A DNA stretch of 12,756 nt from CAZEHS01 sp964511875 (lineage in GTDB: Bacteria; Bacillota; Clostridia; Peptostreptococcales; Acidaminobacteraceae), in assembly GCA_964511875.1 (NCBI GenBank), contig CAZEHS010000087.1, forward strand, positions 1-12,756, given 5' to 3'. Below are positions 1 to 8,521 of the stretch, one piece after another. Made by a program: the position numbers and the translations under genes. Every line of letters starts with the position of its first letter. The stretch's first letter is position 1. The notes beneath the pieces are model-generated. The model was not told the origin of the DNA. It saw nothing but the letters and a program-made list of their open reading frames with translations, and did no database searches.

Positions 1-29
1 CATATGTTTACAACCTGAAAAAGCGGTAA
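1..29 (+). CDS. flhB: Flagellar export protein FlhB, C-terminal end only (partial)
   Basis: Reading from base 3, the frame encodes YVYNLKKR followed by TAA at 27-29, and the two bases before it (CA) fit an Ala codon. An ending of the type AYVYxLK plus basic residues is typical of FlhB, the export-gate protein whose cytoplasmic domain switches substrate specificity in the flagellar type III secretion system. FlhB directly precedes FlhA in most Firmicutes fla/che operons, which supports the call. Only about nine residues are visible, so the identity rests on this short ending plus position. The rest of the gene lies upstream of the window. Confidence 0.8.
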
Positions 30-40
30 GGGAGGCCTTC

Positions 41-2068
41 ATGAAAATCGGAGAGTTGTTGTTTCCGATAGCAATCATATTCATCATATTGATGTTCATT
101 ATCCCCATGCCTTTAGGCGTTATGGATTTTTTGCTGAGTATCAATATTACCATTGCGCTTGTGATACTGCTGATAAGCATGTTCAATACGGAACCCCTGC
201 AGTTTTCAATTTTCCCTTCTGTCCTTTTGATTACGACACTCTTCCGTCTTGGCCTGAACGTTTCTTCAACCCGTAACATCCTGTCAAAAGGAGACGCCGG
301 TGAAGTAATCGCGGCCTTCGGTAATTTCGTTATCGGAGGGGATGCAGTCGTTGGTTTCATCGTTTTCATCATCATTACCATAGTTCAGTTCCTTGTCATT
401 ACGAAGGGTTCTGAACGTGTTGCTGAGGTAGCGGCCCGATTCACACTGGACGCCATGCCAGGAAAACAGATGGCAATCGATGCTGATCTGAACGCCGGAA
501 TCATTACGGAAAACGATGCCCGAGCAAGACGTTTGAAAGTTCAACGGGAATCGGATTTTTACGGCTCCATGGATGGTGCCACCAAGTTTGTCAAAGGTGA
601 TGCCATTGCCAGTATAATCATAACCATCATTAATATTCTGGCGGGTTTCGCCATTGGGTCCTTGCGAATGGGTATCGGCGTCACGGAAGCATTGTCACGT
701 TTCACTCTGCTGACCGTTGGCGACGGACTTGTCAATCAGATACCGGCTCTGATGATATCAACTGCTACAGGTATCGTAGTCACTCGAGCAGCATCTGATG
801 CGAATCTGGGTGACGATATAATCAGACAGCTTTTCAGCAGACCGGGAGTCATGTTCATCTCTTCTGCCGTGCTTTTCTTTCTGGGGCTCACACCACTGCC
901 GAATCTTCCGTTTTTCGTCCTGTCATCAGGGTTCATCTATCTCGGACTGCGTTTTCAAAAGGCGGATCGGAAAACCCTTGAGCAGGAACATGCTCCTGCT
1001 CCCGATACAAAAAGCGAGGATATCCGACGCCCTGAGAATATCATTCCTCTTCTTCAGGTGGATCCTATAGAGCTGGAATTCGGGTATGGAATCATTCCTC
1101 TGGCAGACCCAAATCAGGGTGGCGATTTATTTGACCGACTGGTCATGATCCGAAGACAGATTGCACTGGAGTACGGCGTTGTCGTACCGATGATCCGATT
1201 AAGGGATAACATTCAATTGGAACCGAACCAATATGTCATTAAGATCAAGGGTGCAGAGGTAGCTCAAGGTTCGATCATGTTCGATCAGTTCCTTGCTATG
1301 AATCCGGGCAACATTGAGGGTGAACTCCAGGGAATCGATACAATCGAGCCGGCGTTCGGTCTTCCTGCCAAATGGATCAATGAAAATGACAGAGAAAGAG
1401 CTGAAATCATGGGATATACGGTTGTCGATCCCTCATCTATCATCTCAACCCATCTCACAGAGGTAATCAAGAGACACTCTCATGAACTCCTGGGTCGCCA
1501 GGAAGTCAAACAGCTGATAGACAACCTTAGAGAAAATAACAGCACATTGGTAGACGAACTCGTTCCTGGACAGATGTCCATCGGGGATATTCAAAAAGTG
1601 CTGCAGAACCTGCTGCGTGAGGGTGTATCGATACGAGATCTTGTAACCATCATGGAAACCCTTGCTGATTATGCTTCTGTTACCCGTGATGCAAATGTCC
1701 TGACAGAATATGTCCGGCAGGGCATCGGAAGAATGCTCACCAGGAGTTATGTCAATGCCAAGCAGCTTAAGGTTGTCACACTGGATCAGGATTTGGAAAC
1801 CCGACTCATGCATTCAATCAAACAATCTGATTCCGGTACATATTTATCACTGGAGCCTATGGAAAGCCAGGCTATCATAAACAGCCTTGCTGTCCAGATC
1901 CAGACGCTGCTGTCAATGGGCGAACAACCGATCGTCTTGACCGCGCCAATCGTGCGGCTGTATTTCAAACGTCTTACAGAACAATACATCCCTGATCTGG
2001 TAGTTCTGTCATATAATGAGCTGGAATCAAGTATAGAAGTGAAATCTGTTGGGATGGTGACTCTCTGA
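41..2068 (+). CDS. flhA: Flagellar type III export gate protein FlhA
   Basis: FlhA is the large inner-membrane component of the flagellar export gate. Its cytoplasmic domain docks chaperone-substrate complexes, and its membrane part uses the proton motive force. The 675 residues match the usual family length of about 680-700. The N-terminal ~305 residues are strongly hydrophobic, with clear membrane stretches near 7-25, 28-47, 104-120, 189-208 and 271-304. The FHIPEP-family signature RLGLNVSSTRNIL lies at residues 69-81. Other family blocks are MDGATKFVKGDA (177-188) and GDGLVNQIPALMISTATG (227-244). From about residue 320 the protein is soluble and forms the FlhA-C domain. The start is supported by a GGGAGG Shine-Dalgarno site at 30-35, five bases before the ATG. 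The gene follows flhB by 11 bases, and its TGA shares one base with the flhF start. No truncation or frameshift is seen. Confidence 0.98.
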   Translation: MKIGELLFPIAIIFIILMFIIPMPLGVMDFLLSINITIALVILLISMFNTEPLQFSIFPSVLLITTLFRLGLNVSSTRNILSKGDAGEVIAAFGNFVIGGDAVVGFIVFIIITIVQFLVITKGSERVAEVAARFTLDAMPGKQMAIDADLNAGIITENDARARRLKVQRESDFYGSMDGATKFVKGDAIASIIITIINILAGFAIGSLRMGIGVTEALSRFTLLTVGDGLVNQIPALMISTATGIVVTRAASDANLGDDIIRQLFSRPGVMFISSAVLFFLGLTPLPNLPFFVLSSGFIYLGLRFQKADRKTLEQEHAPAPDTKSEDIRRPENIIPLLQVDPIELEFGYGIIPLADPNQGGDLFDRLVMIRRQIALEYGVVVPMIRLRDNIQLEPNQYVIKIKGAEVAQGSIMFDQFLAMNPGNIEGELQGIDTIEPAFGLPAKWINENDRERAEIMGYTVVDPSSIISTHLTEVIKRHSHELLGRQEVKQLIDNLRENNSTLVDELVPGQMSIGDIQKVLQNLLREGVSIRDLVTIMETLADYASVTRDANVLTEYVRQGIGRMLTRSYVNAKQLKVVTLDQDLETRLMHSIKQSDSGTYLSLEPMESQAIINSLAVQIQTLLSMGEQPIVLTAPIVRLYFKRLTEQYIPDLVVLSYNELESSIEVKSVGMVTL

Positions 2069-3258
2069 TGAAGGTTAAACGTTATCTGGCAAATGATATC
2101 AATGAGGCCATGATCAAGATACGCCATGAACTGGGTCGTGAGGCAGTTATTCTGCATTCGCGGAAAATCAGGAAACCAGGACTGCTGTCATGGTTTTCCA
2201 AGCCCATGATTGAAGTGGTCGCTGCAATTGATGAACCTATTGGAACCCCTCCAAAAACAAGGGCACCGGAAAACCCAGCTCCTGAAGCCCCTGCACCGAT
2301 CCTGCCATCAACCGTACCGACCGGAATTGGCGTAGAATCTGAAAAAGTCAATCCTGAGATTGAAACGCTTAAAGAGCAGGTAGCATCCATCCAGACAATT
2401 CTTGGTGGAATCCTTACAAAGGAGCAGGACCGAAGGGATACAGAAGTGATCCCGATAGCTCAGGAGACAGACTCCGGAGGACGGTCCGATTACTACAAGC
2501 TGCTGAAGGATTCGGATCTGACCCATGAGAATGCGGTCAAGCTTCTGGATCTAGTCGGAAGGCAGATAACAATCAGTCCGGAAAACGACAAGGCAGTACG
2601 GAATGCGCTTCGGATAACAGTCAGGGATCAGCTTGGTGCCCCATACACAATTGGAAGTGAGACGGCTCCCCAGAAAGTATGTTTTTTTGTGGGTCCGACC
2701 GGTGTCGGTAAGACGACGACCCTGGCCAAGCTTGCTGCGAGATTGTCACTGGTTGATAACAGGACTGTAGGACTCGTCACAGCGGACACCTTCAGAATCG
2801 CAGCTGTTGAGCAGCTGAAGACTTACAGCGAAATTCTCGGCATTCCACTGACCGTCATCTATGAGCCTGATGAGATGAGGGAAGCAATTGATAAATACAA
2901 GGATAAGGACTATGTTTTGGTTGATACTGCAGGTCGGAGTCATAAAAACGAAGAAATGCAGGCGGACCTGGCCAGTTTGATCGGAAGGACTGCAAATTCA
3001 GAAATCTTTTTAGTTATCAGCCTGAACACGGGGTATAAGGACGTCATAAGCATTTTGGAATCATACCATTTTCTGGGTGATTACAAACTGCTGTTTACAA
3101 AATTGGATGAGGCGGAGTCCCTCGGTAACATACTGAACGTAAAAATGGCAAGCGGAAAGCCATTGTCATACTTTACAATCGGTCAAAGCGTTCCAGATGA
3201 TATCGAGGTGGCTGATGCCGAAAAAGTAGCCCGAAAGCTGCTGGGTGAACTTCTATGA
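2068..3258 (+). CDS. flhF: Flagellar biosynthesis SRP-type GTPase FlhF
   Basis: FlhF is a third SRP GTPase beside Ffh and FtsY, and helps place the flagellum and recruit early basal-body parts to the membrane. The N-terminal B domain begins MKVKRYLANDINEAMIKIR, the typical FlhF opening. A Pro/Ala-rich linker follows at about residues 76-100. The NG GTPase domain fills the C-terminal ~245 residues. Motifs seen are the P-loop GPTGVGKTTT (209-218), the SRP-family DTFRIAAVEQL (240-250), the Walker B/G3 VDTAGRS (285-291) and the G4 TKLDEA (344-349). The length of 396 is normal; B. subtilis FlhF is 366. The start overlaps the flhA stop as TGATG, with a GGTGA Shine-Dalgarno site at 2056-2060, so translation is probably coupled. 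The end overlaps flhG by four bases (ATGA). FlhF and FlhG act as a GTPase/activator pair. Confidence 0.97.
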   Translation: MKVKRYLANDINEAMIKIRHELGREAVILHSRKIRKPGLLSWFSKPMIEVVAAIDEPIGTPPKTRAPENPAPEAPAPILPSTVPTGIGVESEKVNPEIETLKEQVASIQTILGGILTKEQDRRDTEVIPIAQETDSGGRSDYYKLLKDSDLTHENAVKLLDLVGRQITISPENDKAVRNALRITVRDQLGAPYTIGSETAPQKVCFFVGPTGVGKTTTLAKLAARLSLVDNRTVGLVTADTFRIAAVEQLKTYSEILGIPLTVIYEPDEMREAIDKYKDKDYVLVDTAGRSHKNEEMQADLASLIGRTANSEIFLVISLNTGYKDVISILESYHFLGDYKLLFTKLDEAESLGNILNVKMASGKPLSYFTIGQSVPDDIEVADAEKVARKLLGELL

Positions 3259-4139
3259 AAGATCAGGCACAGAAACTTCGCGAACTGATCAGCTCCAGCA
3301 GAAAAAATGTATCTACTGAGCCGAATCCGGAAAAGCGGGATGCGCGGGTCATCACCATATCCAGTGGAAAGGGTGGTGTCGGCAAGACTAATTTCACAGT
3401 GAATCTTGCCATTGCATTATCACGTCGGAATTACCGGGTCAGTGTGATAGATGCAGATCTGGGATTAGCCAATGTTGATGTTATCATGGGGATTGTCCCA
3501 AAATATACACTGACTCATGTTGTAAAGAATGAGATGGACATTCGGGAAGTGGTTTTGGAAGGACCGGAAGGAATCAAGGTCATATCCGGCGGCTCTGGAG
3601 TCATGGAACTTGTCAATATAGATACAGAATCATTGGATGCACTGATAAACAGCCTTTCTTTTCTCAATGAAGAATCCGAATTTATCCTGGTAGATACAGG
3701 CGCCGGTCTGAGCCAGAATGTGATGTCATTCATTCGTGCGGCCAGTGAGGTGATTCTGGTTGTTACGCCGGATCCTTCAGCGATTACCGATGCGTATGCG
3801 TTGATAAAAAACATCACTGAACAGGACAAACAGATCAGAATAGTGATCAATCGGGTAGAATCCAACAAGGAAGGCCAGGATGTATTCAATAAGATCCATT
3901 CGGCAGCAAAAAAATTCCTAAAAGTAGATGTGGAGAGCCTGGGTTTCATCTATGAAGACCCTAATGTGCGAAAGTCCGTTCGTCAGCAAATCCCTTTCAC
4001 AGTGAACTACCCCAATTGTCTGGCAAGCAAGGGGATAGACTCAATAGCTGCGAGTCTGACAGCTCAGAAGGATTCACCCAATACAGTCAGAGGGTTTGAT
4101 GTTTTTCTGAACAGACTCTTCAACAATTTACAGCGTTAA
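3255..4139 (+). CDS. flhG: MinD-type ATPase FlhG (YlxH/FleN), regulator of flagellar number
   Basis: FlhG is a MinD/ParA-family ATPase that limits flagellar number and stimulates the GTPase activity of FlhF. The deviant Walker A motif GKGGVGKT is at residues 38-45. The switch I region VIDADLGLANVD is at 64-75 and LVDTGAGLS at 145-153. The N-terminus contains DQAQKLR (3-9), matching the DQAxxLR activator helix known to stimulate FlhF. The C-terminal stretch GFDVFLNRLFNNL (280-292) looks like an amphipathic helix, in the place where MinD-type proteins carry a membrane-targeting sequence. The 294-residue length is normal. The start overlaps flhF by four bases, with a GGTGA ribosome site at 3244-3248. 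The gene is called ylxH in older B. subtilis annotation. The identification is firm; the membrane-helix role is inferred from family position. Confidence 0.97.
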   Translation: MKDQAQKLRELISSSRKNVSTEPNPEKRDARVITISSGKGGVGKTNFTVNLAIALSRRNYRVSVIDADLGLANVDVIMGIVPKYTLTHVVKNEMDIREVVLEGPEGIKVISGGSGVMELVNIDTESLDALINSLSFLNEESEFILVDTGAGLSQNVMSFIRAASEVILVVTPDPSAITDAYALIKNITEQDKQIRIVINRVESNKEGQDVFNKIHSAAKKFLKVDVESLGFIYEDPNVRKSVRQQIPFTVNYPNCLASKGIDSIAASLTAQKDSPNTVRGFDVFLNRLFNNLQR

Positions 4140-4147
4140 GGCGTTGT

Positions 4148-4152
4148 GGGAG
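4148..4152 (+). promoter_or_regulatory. Ribosome binding site that decides the PilZ gene start
   Basis: GGGAG lies eight bases before the ATG at 4161, the best spacing for initiation. The alternative in-frame GTG at 4146 overlaps this site and has only a weak AAGG four bases upstream of it. I therefore place the start of the PilZ protein at 4161, five codons downstream of the longest possible frame. Confidence 0.7.
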
Positions 4153-4160
4153 CGGTCATT

Positions 4161-4871
4161 ATGGATAATCTCAGATCGATGCTGAAAGATGTTACAGATT
4201 TAGAACTTGCATTTGAAGTCGAAACGAACAAACGCATCAGTCTGAAATGTGAATTGGTTGAAATCGTGAATGATATGAAATTCTCAATTTCGGTCCCTAT
4301 CCATAGCGGGCACCGATACCCGCTGGATATCGGGAAAAGATTGTTGGTTTATTTCAAGAAAGAGGAACTGGGTGTATGCCATTTTTCGGGACTGGTTGTA
4401 AGCAGAAGCCTGGACGGTGTCATGCCAACCCTATCCATACAAATGGTCAGTGCAATAGGTAAAATCCAGCGAAGAGACTATTTTCGACTGCCGCTGGTAA
4501 CCGATGTGATTTTCAAGATTCCAGTCGGAACAACGATAGAGAAACAAGTGAACAATGGGAAGATTGTGGAAGTCGAGATTGTGACTTACAAAGAGCTTAA
4601 ACTCATAACGAAAGACATCAGCGGAGGCGGACTCAGGACCATTGCCGGGGAAAAATTCGAAGCCGGCCAGAAAATGCAGATCATTATCCTTCTTGAAAGT
4701 GAGCGTGTGGAGCTCATGGCAGAAGTTGTAAGGTGTCAGTTGTTTGATGCTGCAGTTAATAGATATGAGTGCGGATTGAGATTTTTGAAAGTGGAAGAAA
4801 AAGACAGGAATAAGATTATTGCCTTCATATTTGATAAGCAGCGCAATCTACGAAAAAAAGGGTTGGTATAG
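4161..4871 (+). CDS. YcgR-type flagellar brake protein with PilZ domain
   Basis: This is probably a c-di-GMP receptor that slows or stops the flagellar motor, as YcgR does in enterobacteria and YpfA/DgrA in B. subtilis. The 236-residue protein has two parts. Residues ~10-100 form a beta-rich N-terminal domain of the YcgR_2 type, and residues ~102-230 form a PilZ domain. Both parts of the c-di-GMP binding signature are present: RRDYFR (104-109, giving RxxxR) and DISGGG (152-157, giving (D/N)xSxxG). The C-terminus is a basic helix ending RNLRKKGLV. No signal peptide or membrane segment is seen, so it is cytoplasmic. It lies 21 bases after flhG and directly abuts cheB, so it is co-transcribed with the motor and chemotaxis genes. 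In B. subtilis the equivalent gene is outside the fla/che operon, while clostridial operons often carry it here. The binding residues look intact. The motor-brake role is inferred from family and context. Confidence 0.9.
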   Translation: MDNLRSMLKDVTDLELAFEVETNKRISLKCELVEIVNDMKFSISVPIHSGHRYPLDIGKRLLVYFKKEELGVCHFSGLVVSRSLDGVMPTLSIQMVSAIGKIQRRDYFRLPLVTDVIFKIPVGTTIEKQVNNGKIVEVEIVTYKELKLITKDISGGGLRTIAGEKFEAGQKMQIIILLESERVELMAEVVRCQLFDAAVNRYECGLRFLKVEEKDRNKIIAFIFDKQRNLRKKGLV

Positions 4872-5939
4872 ATGCATAAGAAAAGGGTACTCATTGTGGA
4901 TGACTCCGCTTTCATGAGAAAAGTGCTTGCGGACATTGTCAATTCGGATCCTGGACTCGAAGTGGCGGATGTTGCTAAGAATGGTAAGGAAGCCATACAG
5001 AAGGTCCTTCTGTTGAAGCCTGATGTCATGACACTTGATGTGGAAATGCCTGTTATGGATGGCCTATCTGCACTGGAGGTTGTGATGCGGGATGCTCCCA
5101 TGCCTGTCATCATGCTCAGCAGTTTGACGAAGGAAGGCGCAGACGCCACACTGAGAGCCTTGGAATTGGGCGCTCTGGACTTTATTACAAAACCCAGCAG
5201 TATCTTTCAGATCAATACGCAGGACATGCAGCAGGAACTCCTTAGCAAGCTTAAGATGGCTGCAGGCGTATCTGCGAAGGTCAGATCAGCTCCTCATAGG
5301 GACCGGATTCCAGTCGTCAGAGCTGCGACCGCCCTCAGAGACTCCAGAGGCTTAAAAAATGGTAAAATAAGGAAAATAATCGCAATAGGAACGTCCACCG
5401 GAGGTCCGAAGGCGCTGCAGGATGTAATCCCGAATCTGCCCGGAGACTTGCAGGCCAGTGTGCTTGTCGTACAGCATATGCCGCCGGGCTTCACTAAATC
5501 ACTTGCTGAACGTATGGACGGCATCAGTCAGATGCGCGTCAAGGAAGCTGAACACGATGATATCCTATTACCTGGGTGGGTATACATAGCTCCTGGAAAC
5601 TATCACCTTAGGGTTGTAAGGGATGGGCATGACTTCAGAATCAAGCTCGGGGACGATGAATTGGTGTCGGGTCATAGACCCTCGGTAGATGCCATGATGT
5701 CATCCCTTTCAGAACTGAATATGAGTGATATTATCGGTGTGATCATGACCGGTATGGGTTCAGACGGCGCTAAAGGGCTGAAGCTTCTTAAGAAGCAGCA
5801 TACGTTCGTCATCGCCCAGGATGAAGACAGCTGTGTGGTATTTGGAATGCCGAAATCTGCAATCAAACTGGAAGTAGTAGATAAAATCGTCAGCTTGGAT
5901 GGCATCGCTGATGAAATCATTAAGGCCATGGGGGTGTAG
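4872..5939 (+). CDS. cheB: Chemotaxis protein-glutamate methylesterase CheB
   Basis: CheB removes methyl groups from chemoreceptors and can deamidate receptor glutamines, providing adaptation. It is activated by phosphoryl transfer from CheA. The receiver domain (about 1-125) has acidic D10-D11 in VLIVDDS, the phospho-acceptor D56 in TLDVEMPVMDG and K107 in FITKPS. After a linker of ~40 residues, the methylesterase domain (about 167-355) shows the catalytic triad: S175 in IGTSTGGP, H202 in QHMPPGFT and D298 in MTGMGSDGA. The length of 355 is typical. The ATG follows the PilZ gene stop with no gap. The Shine-Dalgarno site is modest (AAGGG at 4858-4862), which suggests translational coupling. 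The partner methyltransferase CheR is not in this window and must be encoded elsewhere. Confidence 0.98.
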   Translation: MHKKRVLIVDDSAFMRKVLADIVNSDPGLEVADVAKNGKEAIQKVLLLKPDVMTLDVEMPVMDGLSALEVVMRDAPMPVIMLSSLTKEGADATLRALELGALDFITKPSSIFQINTQDMQQELLSKLKMAAGVSAKVRSAPHRDRIPVVRAATALRDSRGLKNGKIRKIIAIGTSTGGPKALQDVIPNLPGDLQASVLVVQHMPPGFTKSLAERMDGISQMRVKEAEHDDILLPGWVYIAPGNYHLRVVRDGHDFRIKLGDDELVSGHRPSVDAMMSSLSELNMSDIIGVIMTGMGSDGAKGLKLLKKQHTFVIAQDEDSCVVFGMPKSAIKLEVVDKIVSLDGIADEIIKAMGV

Positions 5940-5942
5940 CGT

Positions 5943-8051
5943 ATGGATATGAGTCAGTATCTGGAAATATTTATCGAAGAATCCAATGAGCATTTGCAGC
6001 ATATGAATGAAGTGTTGATGGAACTGGAAAATAACACAGATGACCTGAACCTGTTGAACGAAATTTTCCGAATTGCCCATACGATCAAAGGCATGTCCGG
6101 AACAATGGGATACACAAGAACTGCCAATCTGACCCATGAAATGGAGAATGTTCTCCATCTTGTACGTAACAAGGAAATTCCAGTCACAGAAACAATCATC
6201 AATATCCTGTTCGAATGTTTCGATGCATTGGAAGAGTACATAAACACGTTGACTGCTTCCGGACAGGAGGGTGACCTGGATTCCAGCGAACTTAATCAGA
6301 AGCTCAAGGATATTGCCAAGAGCAAAGGGGCTTCAGCTGTGGAAAGTTCACGGAAAGGCTTTATTTCAAAGACAAAGCCTGCTTCAGTCGTCGAACCGGA
6401 AAGTGAGTATAAAGTACAGACGGATAGCTTCAACCTGACCCTCGAAGATATCCCGGAATCTGTAATCAAACAGGCCAACGAAAATGGATTTTTTGTATAT
6501 AAGGTTAAGATCATCCTTCAGGAAGGATGCATGCTGAAAGCTGCACGTTCTTTCATCGTGTTCAATACATTGGAGCAGAGCGGAGAAATAATCAAATCAT
6601 GGCCTATCGCCGAGGATATTGAGGATGAACGATTCGATAATGAATTCGAGGTTCTGTACATAACGAAACTCTCAATGGGCGAAACGCGCGATGAAGTCAT
6701 GCATATCTCCGAAATAAAAGAGGTAGTTGTCGAAGAGACTGATTTCAAGGCTCAGGCGAGCGTTAAGGCGGCTCCGGAAGTTGTTGAATCAGCTGCGGGC
6801 AAGGCTCAGGAACATGAAGAAGCAGAAAACCCATCAGCTGATAAATTGAATCTGAAAGCCACCAAAGAGCAGGACTCAGACAAGACTTCCTCTGCCAAGG
6901 GCAAAACATCTAAAACCGTTCGGGTTGATATAGACCGATTGGATAACCTGATGAATCTGGTTTCTGAACTGATCATTATCAAGACTCGGCTTGAAGACTA
7001 CGAAAGTCCGGACAATCATCAGAACAATCTGGAGGCCGTTGAGTATCTTGAGCGAATCACCACCTCCCTGCATGATGCCGTCATGAAAGTACGGATGGTT
7101 CCTGTAGAGCGAGTATTCAACCGCTTTCCCAGGATGGTCAGGGACTTGGCGAAGGATCTCGGGAAGAGCATCAAACTGAACATGTCAGGCGAAGAGACGG
7201 AAGTTGACCGCACGGTTATCGATGAAATAGGCGATCCTCTTATCCATCTGATTCGGAATTCCATCGATCACGGCATTGAATCACCGACTGAGCGAAGCGG
7301 CAGAGGGAAAACAGAGCATGGCACCGTCAACCTCAGGGCTTATCCTGACGGGAATACCGTTGTAATTGAAGTGGAAGATGACGGCAACGGCATCAATGTT
7401 GAACGGATTGCTCAAAAGGCTTTGGAAAAGGGACTTGTTACCCGTGATGAAGTGGAATCCATGAGCCAGCAGGAGCTGATAATGCTGCTGTTCAAGCCAG
7501 GCTTCAGTACAGCAGCAGTGGTAACGGATCTTTCCGGAAGAGGTGTCGGTCTTGATGTTGTAAAAACCAAGATTGAGTCACTGGGCGGCAATGTTGAGAT
7601 AATAAACAACTTAGGAAAAGGTTCCAAATTCCTGATACGGCTCCCCCTCACCCTGGCAATAATCCAGGCACTGATGGTGATCATGGGCGAAGAGAAATAT
7701 GCTCTGCCCCTAAACAACATAAAGGAGATCACTACGATAAAAACGGCTTCAATCAGCAGGATCCAGGAACAGGAGGTCGTGCTGTACCGAAATGCAACAC
7801 TGCCGATTCTCAGGTTAGGCGAAATCCTTGGTGTTGAAGGGACTCACAGAGACAAGGAAGAACTCACCATCGTAATTGTTAAAAAGGGCGCCCAGGAAGT
7901 AGGTCTGGCTGTAGACAGTCTCATAGGTCAACAGGAAATTGTAATCAAGTCATTGGGGAAATACCTTACAGGTATCAAGACGATTGCAGGTGCCACAATT
8001 CTCGGCAACGGATCAGTAGCGCTGATTGTTGATCCGAATCAACTGTTTTAG
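5943..8051 (+). CDS. cheA: Chemotaxis histidine kinase CheA
   Basis: CheA is the receptor-coupled histidine kinase that phosphorylates CheY and CheB. All five domains are visible in the 702 residues. P1/Hpt (about 1-105) has phospho-accepting H46 in IAHTIKGMSG. The P2 response-regulator docking domain lies at about 163-265. A charged Ala/Glu/Lys-rich linker runs from 266 to ~325. P3 dimerisation starts at VRVDIDRLDNLMNLVSEL (327-344). The P4 ATPase has the N box with N439 in IRNSIDHGIES, the G1 box EDDGNGIN (478-485) and the G2 box GRGVGLDVV (532-540). P5, the CheW-like regulatory domain, covers about 570-702. The start at 5943 has GGGGGTG at 5930-5936 at good spacing; a second ATG two codons later is less well spaced. 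It follows cheB by three bases and is followed closely by its partner cheW. Confidence 0.98.
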   Translation: MDMSQYLEIFIEESNEHLQHMNEVLMELENNTDDLNLLNEIFRIAHTIKGMSGTMGYTRTANLTHEMENVLHLVRNKEIPVTETIINILFECFDALEEYINTLTASGQEGDLDSSELNQKLKDIAKSKGASAVESSRKGFISKTKPASVVEPESEYKVQTDSFNLTLEDIPESVIKQANENGFFVYKVKIILQEGCMLKAARSFIVFNTLEQSGEIIKSWPIAEDIEDERFDNEFEVLYITKLSMGETRDEVMHISEIKEVVVEETDFKAQASVKAAPEVVESAAGKAQEHEEAENPSADKLNLKATKEQDSDKTSSAKGKTSKTVRVDIDRLDNLMNLVSELIIIKTRLEDYESPDNHQNNLEAVEYLERITTSLHDAVMKVRMVPVERVFNRFPRMVRDLAKDLGKSIKLNMSGEETEVDRTVIDEIGDPLIHLIRNSIDHGIESPTERSGRGKTEHGTVNLRAYPDGNTVVIEVEDDGNGINVERIAQKALEKGLVTRDEVESMSQQELIMLLFKPGFSTAAVVTDLSGRGVGLDVVKTKIESLGGNVEIINNLGKGSKFLIRLPLTLAIIQALMVIMGEEKYALPLNNIKEITTIKTASISRIQEQEVVLYRNATLPILRLGEILGVEGTHRDKEELTIVIVKKGAQEVGLAVDSLIGQQEIVIKSLGKYLTGIKTIAGATILGNGSVALIVDPNQLF

Positions 8052-8062
8052 GGGGGGATTCC

Positions 8063-8509
8063 ATGAACACAACCAATGAGTATGTGATCTTTAAGATTGA
8101 ACGGGAGTATTATGGAATCAATATCCACCACGTTGAGAACATTGAAAAGATCATTCCGATCACCAGAATCCCCTATACTAAGCCTCATGTCCAGGGCGTT
8201 GTCAATCTGCGTGGGAATATCATCCCCATTGTTCACATACGCAAGCGTTTTAGCCTTCCGGAAAAGGAATTCACAGATGAATCTAGAATTATAATAACCA
8301 ATGTCGGTGAAATAAAAATCGGGATCATAGTGGATTCATCTTCTGAAGTGCTTCAGATGGACATATCCGATATCGAAGAAGCTCCGGTTATCCGTGGGAC
8401 AAATGGTCAGGACTTTATCCGGCAGGTTGGAAAGCACGATGGAAGAATCATTATGCTCATTGATTTGCCAAAAGTTCTGGGATTGGAAGAGGCAGATCTG
8501 AATCATTGA
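8063..8509 (+). CDS. cheW: Chemotaxis coupling protein CheW
   Basis: CheW is the small SH3-like adaptor that joins CheA to chemoreceptors in the signalling array. The 148 residues form a single CheW domain. Typical family features are the opening YVIFKIEREYYGINI (7-21), the block IPYTKPHVQGVVNLRGNIIP (36-55), and the IGIIVDSSSEVL block (86-97) followed by a C-terminal hydrophobic strand IIMLIDLPKVLG. The Shine-Dalgarno region is an unbroken run of seven G (8051-8057) that begins with the last base of the cheA stop codon. The intergenic gap is 11 bases. It is followed by cheC 12 bases downstream. The B. subtilis order cheA-cheW-cheC-cheD is preserved. Confidence 0.97.
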   Translation: MNTTNEYVIFKIEREYYGINIHHVENIEKIIPITRIPYTKPHVQGVVNLRGNIIPIVHIRKRFSLPEKEFTDESRIIITNVGEIKIGIIVDSSSEVLQMDISDIEEAPVIRGTNGQDFIRQVGKHDGRIIMLIDLPKVLGLEEADLNH

Positions 8510-8521
8510 GGAGTGTGACCC

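Noticed and set aside
62..70. TTTCCGATA near the flhA start, resembling part of a sigma-D -10
   Set aside because: It is inside the flhA coding sequence (FPIA codons) and lacks a fitting -35 element.
284..2157. Open frames on the minus strand opposite flhA (for example 1445-1813 and 1786-2157)
   Set aside because: They lie fully inside a well-supported gene and show no recognisable domain. They are shadows of the coding frame.
4146..4160. GTG start at 4146 for the PilZ gene
   Set aside because: The strong GGGAG ribosome site lies inside this extension and is placed correctly for the ATG at 4161.
8036..8061. GAATC / GATTC inverted repeat around the cheA stop and cheW ribosome site
   Set aside because: Only five pairs with a 16-base loop and not extendable, so too weak to claim translational control.
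8097..8294. Second + strand frame of 65 residues inside cheW
   Set aside because: It overlaps a certain CheW domain in another frame and its product has no recognisable features.
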